Assembly: GCA_019090565.1 (NCBI GenBank)
Contig: JAHRVS010000033.1
Location: forward strand, 1-15,928
DNA: 15,928 nt
Source of the DNA: Gammaproteobacteria bacterium
Lineage (GTDB): Bacteria > Pseudomonadota > Gammaproteobacteria > Pseudomonadales > UBA3067
Direction: 5' to 3'
The position numbers and the translations under genes are program-made. This document shows positions 1-6,656 of this stretch, piece after piece. Every line of letters starts with the position of its first letter. Position 1 is the stretch's first letter. Below the pieces are notes generated by a model. The model was not told the origin of the DNA. It saw only the letters and a list, made by a program, of their open reading frames with translations, and ran no database searches.

Positions 1-2
1 CC

Positions 3-293
3 GCTAACACGCTCTATATGCATCCGGACGATGCAAAAAAAATGGGTTTTCTTTCGGATGCGCGGGTGACGATGGAAGTTGACGATCAGTGCGTGCACGC
101 AGTGCTGGCTTTGCAACATTCAATCATGAGAGGAGTGGTTTGCCTGCCCCATGGCTGGTCAACCCGCCATGGGGCTGATGGCCTGCCCCATGCCAATTTT
201 AACACTCTGACATCGACTCAGGCTTTTGATGGGGTTTCTGGCGTGAGCGTGCTGAATAATGTCAAGGTGAGGGTGAGTCGGTCATCTCTTTAA
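3..293 (+). CDS. Molybdopterin oxidoreductase, C-terminal end (partial)
   Basis: This is the last 96 codons of a gene that begins outside the window; the frame is open to the left edge and ends at TAA 291-293. The residues fit the C-terminal molybdopterin-dinucleotide-binding domain of the bis-MGD oxidoreductase superfamily (formate dehydrogenase, nitrate reductase and BisC-like enzymes). Visible family signatures are NTLYMHPDDAKKMG near the start, the LPHGW turn in the middle, and the N-x-LT...D..SG pattern near the end. The substrate cannot be told from this fragment. The ATG at 18 is internal to the domain and not a credible start. The gene converges on, and overlaps by 32 bases, the last gene of the siderophore operon, so it is probably an unrelated chromosomal neighbour. 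Confidence 0.8.
   Translation, partial: ANTLYMHPDDAKKMGFLSDARVTMEVDDQCVHAVLALQHSIMRGVVCLPHGWSTRHGADGLPHANFNTLTSTQAFDGVSGVSVLNNVKVRVSRSSL
147..174. repeat. Inverted repeat inside the oxidoreductase gene
   Basis: Perfect 9-base arms (CCCCATGGC at 147-155, GCCATGGGG at 166-174) enclose a 10-base loop. The motif GCCTGCCCCATG, which leads into the left arm (142-153), recurs at 181-192. The repeat is inside coding sequence. It lies about 90 bases past the stop of the convergent minus-strand operon, so an RNA hairpin could form there. No T-run follows on either strand, so it is not called a terminator. Confidence 0.5.
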
Positions 294-1377
294 ACTGTGT
301 CATCGTGCTCGATATTAGCCGGCTAAATCGCAATACGCCATAGTCCACGGCAAGCGTGAGTGAAATCATGATGGGTATGAGTAACACCAGTTGGGAGGTG
401 CCTAAAGATTGATAGCCAATAATCCCCATGCCCCAACAAACCAGGGTCCACTGTACGATATAAATCGTTGTGACCCGTGAGCTGAGATAGAGTATTGCAC
501 GCCGAAATTTCTCGTTGCCACTAAGGGTCGCTGAAATGGTTTTGCCAAATAAATAAAAGCCACACAAACTTGCCCCCAGAGCCAACATTGCCCCCCCATG
601 GCCTGGGTGGAAAAAATCATTGAACTGAGTTTCCCAATCGTAGTAACACAGGCCCCCTCCCACGGTAAGGCAAGGAAGCCCTACCAATAGCATGCTTTCG
701 TATAAGCCAGCTTCGCCTTTTTGTTTATCCTGAAAATACATTCCCATAAACATGCCAACAAAAACATTTGAGATCCAAGGTAAAACAGGGAAGTAAATAT
801 TCCATTGGTTCCCCCATAATAGGTCGCAAATGTAATCAAGACCGAGTACACCGGGTCGAAAACCCTTAATAAATGGGTAAATTCCGATAACTAAAAATGC
901 GAGTAGCAGAATGGTGTATTTGTCTTTAACGTAGTAGCGGGCCAGCCCTACAATGGCAAATGAGATGCCTGTCATTTGTAAAATATCGCCGGTAAGAAAT
1001 AGATAGCGCAGCTGGTGGAATTCCAAGGGTGATTGCCAGCCGTATGCAGCGATGAACTCTTCTGGCATGGTGTTAAATATTTTTATAGGGACAATAAACT
1101 TTAGCGTGTTTAACAGATAACCAGCAAAGATAATTGAGATTGCGCGTTTGAGGGAATACGCCAAGCTTTGGTGGGGCGTCACTACAAAAGAGAATCCCAT
1201 GGTTAGTAGAAAAAAGGCAGTGGCTTGGCCCAAGGTATGAGTGATTTGCCCAAAACTAGAATTAAGTTGCACATCTCTACTGCCGTACATCCACAAAGTG
1301 TGTACTGCTACGAGAAAAAATGCTGCCCCACCCCGGGCCAAATCGATGCTAAAAACACGCGCTTGTTTGTTGGGCAT
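262..1377 (-). CDS. Multi-pass membrane acyltransferase (HGSNAT/DUF1624 or acyltransferase-3 type)
   Basis: A 371-residue, very hydrophobic protein with roughly ten predicted membrane segments. The N-terminus reads RVFSIDLARGGAAFF and continues to a histidine, giving Arg15-x10-His26. This matches the conserved arginine-histidine spacing of acyltransferase-3 proteins, and the R..SID..RG opening also fits the DUF1624/heparan-glucosaminide N-acetyltransferase group. Both groups move acyl groups across or at the inner membrane. A textbook AGGAGG site lies 6 bases before the ATG, and the gene starts 17 bases after the dfoC stop, so it is almost certainly the last gene of the siderophore operon. 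Context suggests acylation of the siderophore or a precursor, for example a terminal amine. The substrate is unknown and a cell-envelope role cannot be excluded. The family is moderately sure; the role is inferred. Confidence 0.72.
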   Translation of the reverse strand: MPNKQARVFSIDLARGGAAFFLVAVHTLWMYGSRDVQLNSSFGQITHTLGQATAFFLLTMGFSFVVTPHQSLAYSLKRAISIIFAGYLLNTLKFIVPIKIFNTMPEEFIAAYGWQSPLEFHQLRYLFLTGDILQMTGISFAIVGLARYYVKDKYTILLLAFLVIGIYPFIKGFRPGVLGLDYICDLLWGNQWNIYFPVLPWISNVFVGMFMGMYFQDKQKGEAGLYESMLLVGLPCLTVGGGLCYYDWETQFNDFFHPGHGGAMLALGASLCGFYLFGKTISATLSGNEKFRRAILYLSSRVTTIYIVQWTLVCWGMGIIGYQSLGTSQLVLLIPIMISLTLAVDYGVLRFSRLISSTMTQFKEMTDSPSP

Positions 1378-1383
1378 GCAGGG

Positions 1384-1389
1384 CCTCCT
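1384..1389 (-). promoter_or_regulatory. Strong ribosome binding site for the membrane acyltransferase
   Basis: On the minus strand this reads AGGAGG, 6 bases before the ATG at 1377. It is the best Shine-Dalgarno match in the operon. It fixes the start and suggests efficient translation independent of the upstream dfoC stop. Confidence 0.75.
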
Positions 1390-1394
1390 ATATT

Positions 1395-3791
1395 TTAAGT
1401 GTGTCGAAATTCCGCAATGGGATTGATCATCTCGCCAGAAAATTGCAGCATTTTTGAGGGATTACTCAAGTCAATCATTTGTTGATTGTTTCGTAACTGC
1501 AATCGATTTAAACAAGATAATTGAAAATGGGGTGAGAATAGATCGTGCTCGCGGTATTTATCATTGTACTGAGGATGCTGGCGCTGGTAGTGTTTAATGC
1601 AGTCGGCAACGAGCTTCCAAAACGCATTCGGTTCGAAGTCTTTGTGTTCGAATAAAATGACACTGAGGTAACGAAAAAAGCCATCAAATATATCTGTAAA
1701 AAATGCCAATACCTCTTGCTCTTTTGGCACCTCGGCGGCAATACGCGATACTTCTTTTGGTAGGTTTTGAGCACTGTTTAAAATGCAAATTTCTTCGCCG
1801 ATATCTTTCATAAAAATTCGGATGGGAACACTATTTTCCATTATCAAAATAACATTTTCACCGTGCGGCATAAATACCAAGCTATGTTTAAAGTAACAAT
1901 GTAGAAGCGGCGATAAATATGCCTGAAGGTAGGCGGTTAGCCATGGCTCTGTTTCAAGGGGCGAGGCATCAATTAATGCGGGTAAGAGGGCGTCACCTTG
2001 GTTGTCGATATGAAGTAAGGCGGCCATGGTCATTAGGTTTTGGTGAGGGGCGATTTTGTCAACAGGGCTTTCTCGCCACAATGCCGCGAGCATTTTATTG
2101 GTGGGGTCATTGGCGGCAGGCACTCTGCCAGAATTTACTTGGTTGTATCCGATTGCCGCGATTTCTCGCAGGATTGAAAATCCAATTTTCTGAAGGTAAT
2201 CGTCCTTTTCGATCAGGCTGTGTAGCCAGTCATTAATGGCGGGCGTCACCTTCATGTAGGCGGCAGACAGACCGCGTGTAAACCCCATATTGAGAATGGA
2301 TAAAGCCGTTTTGACGTAAAACTTTTCGGGCTTATTGATATTGAAAAAGGTACGAATGGATTGCTGGGCCTGATAACTATCACCGCTGTAGCCTAAACAC
2401 ACGATATGTCGGTTGGCGATGTCGGTGGCAAATGCCTGATACACCTTGTTAAACCACTGCCATGGGTGGACCGGCATTAATAAAAAATTATTTGGGCACA
2501 AGGCCAAGTTGACTAAAATGCCATCAAATTTAATGCGGGTAGTGATGTCGAGCTCGCTCTCGATCAATTGTTCGTAGCTTAAATCTGAGCAGTGCGAAAA
2601 CTCTGCACGGGAACGATGAACAGCGAGCCAAACCAGGCGTATTGGGGTGCCTGCCTCCGGTGTATAGCGCTGAAAATCTACCGCATCAAAACCGATACGG
2701 CCATTGTTTGCGATAAAGGAAGGGTGCCCCTCAGTCATCGAAGATTCTATCGTTTGAAAATCAGCAATGCACAGATCCTTCGCGAGCAGGTTCGATTTAT
2801 TGTGCTTATACGCGCTGCTATAAAGTGTGGCTGATATTTCTTCGATATAGACAGGGAGTTGTGCGCTACTCAGTGCCAGTGTTTTCGCAAATTCCAAGAT
2901 AAACTGAACCGAATCCAAGGCGGAATCATTTCCATTGCAGACCTTGTTAATGGATGAGGCGGGAATATGCCAATGATTTAGGGGTAATATCTTGGCGCTG
3001 AATTCGTAAACAGTGTCGGCATGGTCGCTATGAATGCGATAGCGCTGGGTTTGACTATTATCGTCGATTAAAATGGGTTGAAGAACTCGCTCGTGGCACA
3101 ATTCAGCGAGGCATTTGGCAATATGAGAGGTATTTACTTTGGCCCAGGTTGCTGAGTCCAAATCTGCAGTAATTAATGCTGGCTGGTCAAATAAAGGGCT
3201 ATGCCGACTAGGCGCTGGCGCTAACTTCTGTTGGCCAATTGCATTGTTATAGTGATTGCGTGAGCAAAATCCCAAATAGGCAACCTTGTCTTTGAGTTGG
3301 ATTTTTTGCGTGTGCTGAAAACCGAACAGAATATTCAGTGCATGGATCTTTTTATTGCGGTGGTCCGGTTCGACGACGATACGATTCACCTTGCTCTGAC
3401 TGAAGATAAACTTCATGACGGTGTTAAATACCGAGCGGGTAAAGCCATGGCGCGGAAATTCTGTGGGCGCTACGAGTAGGTGCATGCCAATGTCACCGGG
3501 CTCAGAAAGAAAATACTTCCCCACCTCATCAGCGTGTGGGTCGTAAAGTTCGACTATAAAACTAGGGCTACTATTGTGAAACCCTAAGTAAGCTTGGCAA
3601 CCGTCTCGTTGATTAAAATTGGTGTAGAACTCCTCGACTTCTCTGACATCAAGGCCCTGCATCAACCAATAGTGTGCGTAGGGTAAGCATACCCATGCGT
3701 GCAATAATATGGCATCCCGTTGTGGATCGATTTCTCGAATCGAGAACGTGCCAAGTGTATCTTGGATAGAAAATGGGTGAGTAAGTCGCAT
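1395..3791 (-). CDS. dfoC: DfoC-type fusion: GNAT acyltransferase plus NIS siderophore synthetase
   Basis: A 798-residue two-domain cytoplasmic enzyme. Residues 1-187 form a DesC/IucB-type GNAT domain (GDIGMHLLVAP at 99-109, VVEPDHRN at 139-146) that would acylate N-hydroxycadaverine from succinyl-CoA. After a linker at about 188-205 comes an IucA/IucC-family synthetase. It carries EGHPSFIANNGRIGF (354-368), the DesD/DfoC variant of the nucleotide-binding loop; MPVHPWQW (439-446); SIRTFF (478-483); KTALSILNMGFTRGLS (494-509); and HGENVILI with KDIGEEI (643-668). These fit ATP-dependent amide joining of N-hydroxy-N-succinylcadaverine units into linear or macrocyclic siderophores. AAGG lies 7 bases before the ATG. 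The same fusion is known from Erwinia DfoC. Whether the product is a dimer (bisucaberin-like) or trimer (desferrioxamine-like) cannot be read from sequence. Confidence 0.93.
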   Translation of the reverse strand: MRLTHPFSIQDTLGTFSIREIDPQRDAILLHAWVCLPYAHYWLMQGLDVREVEEFYTNFNQRDGCQAYLGFHNSSPSFIVELYDPHADEVGKYFLSEPGDIGMHLLVAPTEFPRHGFTRSVFNTVMKFIFSQSKVNRIVVEPDHRNKKIHALNILFGFQHTQKIQLKDKVAYLGFCSRNHYNNAIGQQKLAPAPSRHSPLFDQPALITADLDSATWAKVNTSHIAKCLAELCHERVLQPILIDDNSQTQRYRIHSDHADTVYEFSAKILPLNHWHIPASSINKVCNGNDSALDSVQFILEFAKTLALSSAQLPVYIEEISATLYSSAYKHNKSNLLAKDLCIADFQTIESSMTEGHPSFIANNGRIGFDAVDFQRYTPEAGTPIRLVWLAVHRSRAEFSHCSDLSYEQLIESELDITTRIKFDGILVNLALCPNNFLLMPVHPWQWFNKVYQAFATDIANRHIVCLGYSGDSYQAQQSIRTFFNINKPEKFYVKTALSILNMGFTRGLSAAYMKVTPAINDWLHSLIEKDDYLQKIGFSILREIAAIGYNQVNSGRVPAANDPTNKMLAALWRESPVDKIAPHQNLMTMAALLHIDNQGDALLPALIDASPLETEPWLTAYLQAYLSPLLHCYFKHSLVFMPHGENVILIMENSVPIRIFMKDIGEEICILNSAQNLPKEVSRIAAEVPKEQEVLAFFTDIFDGFFRYLSVILFEHKDFEPNAFWKLVADCIKHYQRQHPQYNDKYREHDLFSPHFQLSCLNRLQLRNNQQMIDLSNPSKMLQFSGEMINPIAEFRHT

Positions 3792-3845
3792 TTGCTGCCT
3801 TTAATTGCTCGTTAGACGGAGGTATTTGGGAGGGCGCTCTAGACG

Positions 3846-4751
3846 TCAGGCGGCTTGATCGCTTTTTAGGTGTATTGGGGGTGTGGGGTTTGGGGCGTGA
3901 GGCAGTACATAGGTGAAAAAAGCGGCATAATCTCGAAGATTAAAGTAGCATTTCCCCGCTTGCTCGAGCTTTATAAATGCGTTGGCGTCTGGGTAGGAGT
4001 GGTACACCCTTTCTCCCTCACGGGAGAGGGGGACGGCGGTATTGGTTTGTACCATTTCAATGGCTTGTATCGTTAATTCGTGGGCAGTTGCGAAAATGGC
4101 ATATTCCAGACCAATATGGCTGTTAGACGCATTGTGAGCTACTTGCTGTTTGACGATGATATCCCCGGTGTCAATGCCAGAATCAATGAAGTGGATAGTG
4201 GAGCCCACAGGCCGGTTTTCTGCGATTGCCCAAAAGGTGGGAGCCGGCCCAGGGTTATCGGGTAGATACCCCGGATGAAAATTAATCGTGCCATAGGTCG
4301 CGGCTTCGAATACGTCTTTATCTAATATCTGGTCAAAATAGGCTGAAATAATTAAATCAGGGTTAATTTCAGTCAGTTTTTCTTTAACCTGCTTTGAGTT
4401 AATATCTTTGACGACCATGAACTCGATATTATGGTGTTTGGCCAGCGCAGATAGAAGAAATATTCTGGGGCGATTTAGTATCCGCCGTACAATATTGCCA
4501 ATCAAAAAAAGAGGTTTATGCAGCCCGTGCACGGCCAAAAGATACAGGATAAACTTAAAGCCTGACTGTCTGAAATGATCCAACCCTTGTTTTGGTGCTG
4601 ACCCGTATTTTTCACCAATACGGTCCGAGACCATAATAACTTTTACGCGACCAGAAAGCGTTGTCATTAACGCATTCAAATAGATGGTGGAATATAGGCA
4701 GTCCATAGTAAGGATGGCGATGTTGTTGATGCTTTTTTCTTTGTCTGTCAT
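3846..4751 (-). CDS. Formyltransferase-fold enzyme, putative siderophore (N-hydroxyamine) formyltransferase
   Basis: A 301-residue soluble protein of the formyl_transf_N family, related to the catalytic domain of methionyl-tRNA formyltransferase and to small-molecule N-formyltransferases. The active-site strand reads INFHPGYLP, then GSTIHFIDSGIDTGDII. The catalytic Asn157, His159 and Asp194 are all present, with His-Asp spacing (35) close to that of E. coli Fmt (36), so it should be active with 10-formyltetrahydrofolate. The tRNA-binding C-terminal domain of Fmt is not recognisable; instead there is a short tail with YHSYPDANAF. It lies between two hydroxamate acyltransferase genes. Known siderophore formyltransferases act on N-hydroxyornithine (PvdF in pyoverdine, and the coelichelin and rhodochelin enzymes). 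By analogy this one may formylate N-hydroxycadaverine. The family is sure; the substrate is inferred. Confidence 0.85.
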   Translation of the reverse strand: MTDKEKSINNIAILTMDCLYSTIYLNALMTTLSGRVKVIMVSDRIGEKYGSAPKQGLDHFRQSGFKFILYLLAVHGLHKPLFLIGNIVRRILNRPRIFLLSALAKHHNIEFMVVKDINSKQVKEKLTEINPDLIISAYFDQILDKDVFEAATYGTINFHPGYLPDNPGPAPTFWAIAENRPVGSTIHFIDSGIDTGDIIVKQQVAHNASNSHIGLEYAIFATAHELTIQAIEMVQTNTAVPLSREGERVYHSYPDANAFIKLEQAGKCYFNLRDYAAFFTYVLPHAPNPTPPIHLKSDQAA

Positions 4752-4765
4752 GGTTTATTCTCGCA

Positions 4766-4778
4766 TGCCCTAAGGGCA
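4766..4778. repeat. Short palindrome upstream of the formyltransferase gene
   Basis: TGCCC-TAA-GGGCA lies in the 73-base gap between the GNAT and formyltransferase genes, just upstream of the probable GAGAA ribosome site. It could form a tiny RNA hairpin or be a protein site. No T-run follows, so it is not called a terminator. Confidence 0.3.
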
Positions 4779-4824
4779 CCTCTAGTTAAAAATATATTTC
4801 GCCTACAATAACTCTGCTGGGTGT

Positions 4825-5385
4825 TTATTCGCCAATAAAGTTTTCATAATTTGCGCGCGTAAAGAAAGCCAGTTGCGCCATTTTTTCTTTTAACTGAATT
4901 TCCTGCATTTCTAAATTAAAATATTTATTCAGTGCAAGTAATTTAGTATTTCGAGAATCTGGTTCCACCACTATGCGCTGAATATCGTTGCGACTAAAAA
5001 TAAATTTCATCAATGCCACAATAATGGATAGAGTGAAACCAGAAACGGGTGCATCACAAGGTGCAACCAAAAAGTGCAACCCAATATCACCGGGTTTATG
5101 TTCGAATTTCTCACCCACTTGGTCGAATTTCGGGTCATAGACTTCAATCAGGAAACAAGGTGTATCGCCGAGAAAACCCAAGTAGGCCTGGTTGTTCAGT
5201 TTTTTGTTAAAATCAACATAGTAGTTCTCTACGTCTTTTACAGTGTAATTCTGCATTAGCCAGAAGTTTGCGTAGGGCAGGGTTACCCAGGCATGCAGGG
5301 TGCTTGCATCGTTGATTGGATCTAGCTTGCTAAATGAAAATGTACCGAGAGACTCTTGTGTAGAGAATAGGGTCGTTGGGATCAT
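4825..5385 (-). CDS. Stand-alone GNAT hydroxamate acyltransferase (DesC/IucB-like)
   Basis: A 186-residue single-domain protein of the siderophore GNAT family (Acetyltransf_8). It has the LHAWVTLPYANFWLMQ opening, YDPKFDQVG, GDIGLHFLVAP (99-109) and VVEPDSRN (139-146). It would transfer an acyl group from acyl-CoA to the hydroxylamine of N-hydroxycadaverine. Its ATG (5383-5385) overlaps the exporter stop in an ATGA, implying coupled translation. By hand alignment with a single one-residue gap it is identical to the N-terminal domain of the neighbouring DfoC at about 97 of 186 positions, so it is a paralogue of a domain already present in the pathway. Such a redundant copy suggests a different acyl donor (acetyl-CoA against succinyl-CoA) or a different acceptor. 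The fold is sure; the donor is unknown. Confidence 0.88.
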   Translation of the reverse strand: MIPTTLFSTQESLGTFSFSKLDPINDASTLHAWVTLPYANFWLMQNYTVKDVENYYVDFNKKLNNQAYLGFLGDTPCFLIEVYDPKFDQVGEKFEHKPGDIGLHFLVAPCDAPVSGFTLSIIVALMKFIFSRNDIQRIVVEPDSRNTKLLALNKYFNLEMQEIQLKEKMAQLAFFTRANYENFIGE

Positions 5386-6656
5386 GCCGATTGCACCTCT
5401 TTTATAGATGAGTGGGATAAGAAAATGGTTTTTTTGAAAAATGCAGTAAATACGACTGCAGTGACAAGGAAGCCGATAAAGGAAACGATAAATGGGGCTT
5501 GTGAATTCGTATTTGATACCAGTGATCCAACGCTGATTGAGGCAATTAAGATACCGATATTCTGAAATAAATAGATTTTGCTAAAATCAACACCGTAGTT
5601 ATCCTTATGGCTAAATTCGAACATCACTACCTCCAGGCGAACGGTTATTTGAAATAAGGCCCAGCCAAAAATACACCGGCCTACGATAATAGCGATGGTG
5701 TGTTCAACGCCCTGTAGTAAAACACCTATGGCAGCCAGGCACAGTGATGAGAGGATGACTCGATAATGATTGCAATTTCCCTGTCGGCGGTGGTTAAACC
5801 AAAGCCCGATAATGGCGACCCAGCCGGGTATGGAGTAAATCAGTGCTGCGATTACGATGTTGTTGACTTCGGATACGGTTTGCCAGTAAGTCGAAAAGAA
5901 GGGGCGAATGAGAAAGGCACTGCAATAAAAAAGTAGAGAAACAATGCTGAGCTGGTATAAAAAACGGGTGCCTTTTTGGGTGCCCACTGTCGGCGAGATT
6001 TCTGATTTAAATTCTGCCGAGGTGTTCGTTTGCAGTACCTCATCGCTGCTTTCATCTTCACCCAGCAGAAATGACTCGCTCGATTGAAATAAGGGGACGT
6101 TATGGATTCTAATAAGAATCAAGCACATGATTACCTGTGCTGCATCGGTGCCAGACATTAATAGGTACACGCCACGGGGGTTAAAATGCTCCAAAAATGC
6201 GCCGCCAATAATTGCGCCGCTGATGGCCCCAAAATGCATGAGTACCGAAAAAAGGCTGGCCACGCCGAGGTGTGCGTCCTGTTTTTCCAATCTCATTACA
6301 AACGGATAAATCAACAAATAGCTGGCTTTAAAAATGAGCATGGTTTGTGATAACACCCAAAACCAGACAAGTGAATCTACAAAAAAGCAACTGATTCCCA
6401 AGAGGCCAGAAATAAGCTGGGTGTAAACCCAGAGGTGGAGTTCGTTGACCTTTTTTGCAATACGTGCCCATATCGGAAAAGTGATCATCACAGTAAAGCA
6501 ACTCGCCGCGATATAAACCCCGACGTGCTCAGGACTGTGTTGATCAAATGTCACGCTAAAAAACTGAGGATAAAACGGTAATAGCATGGAGTCTGCTATT
6601 ACCGAAACGAGGGTTAAAAGAACAAGCCCATTTCTAAGTTTTTTATTGGTCCTCAT
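5382..6656 (-). CDS. MFS transporter, probable siderophore exporter
   Basis: A 424-residue inner-membrane protein with about twelve membrane segments in two halves, joined by a hydrophilic, acidic loop at about residues 195-235 (LLGEDESSDEV). The first half has the usual MFS layout, with a charged loop after the second helix (WARIAKKVNE). It starts at ATG 6654-6656, overlapping the monooxygenase stop as ATGA, and its own stop overlaps the next start the same way, so it is tightly locked into the biosynthetic operon. Position between the hydroxylase and acyltransferase genes argues for export of the finished siderophore. MFS substrates cannot be predicted from sequence, and import of the ferric complex or an intermediate is the alternative. 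Confidence 0.85.
   Translation of the reverse strand: MRTNKKLRNGLVLLTLVSVIADSMLLPFYPQFFSVTFDQHSPEHVGVYIAASCFTVMITFPIWARIAKKVNELHLWVYTQLISGLLGISCFFVDSLVWFWVLSQTMLIFKASYLLIYPFVMRLEKQDAHLGVASLFSVLMHFGAISGAIIGGAFLEHFNPRGVYLLMSGTDAAQVIMCLILIRIHNVPLFQSSESFLLGEDESSDEVLQTNTSAEFKSEISPTVGTQKGTRFLYQLSIVSLLFYCSAFLIRPFFSTYWQTVSEVNNIVIAALIYSIPGWVAIIGLWFNHRRQGNCNHYRVILSSLCLAAIGVLLQGVEHTIAIIVGRCIFGWALFQITVRLEVVMFEFSHKDNYGVDFSKIYLFQNIGILIASISVGSLVSNTNSQAPFIVSFIGFLVTAVVFTAFFKKTIFLSHSSIKEVQSA

Noticed and set aside
147..174. Hairpin as an intrinsic terminator of the siderophore operon
   Set aside because: The stem is good, but no T-run follows on either strand and it lies within coding sequence.
1919..2236. 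A 105-codon plus-strand frame inside dfoC
   Set aside because: It is antisense to the conserved synthetase domain and has no family features.
3846..4751. Methionyl-tRNA formyltransferase (fmt)
   Set aside because: The catalytic triad matches, but the Fmt C-terminal tRNA-binding domain is not recognisable, the gene is not beside def, and it lies inside a siderophore operon.
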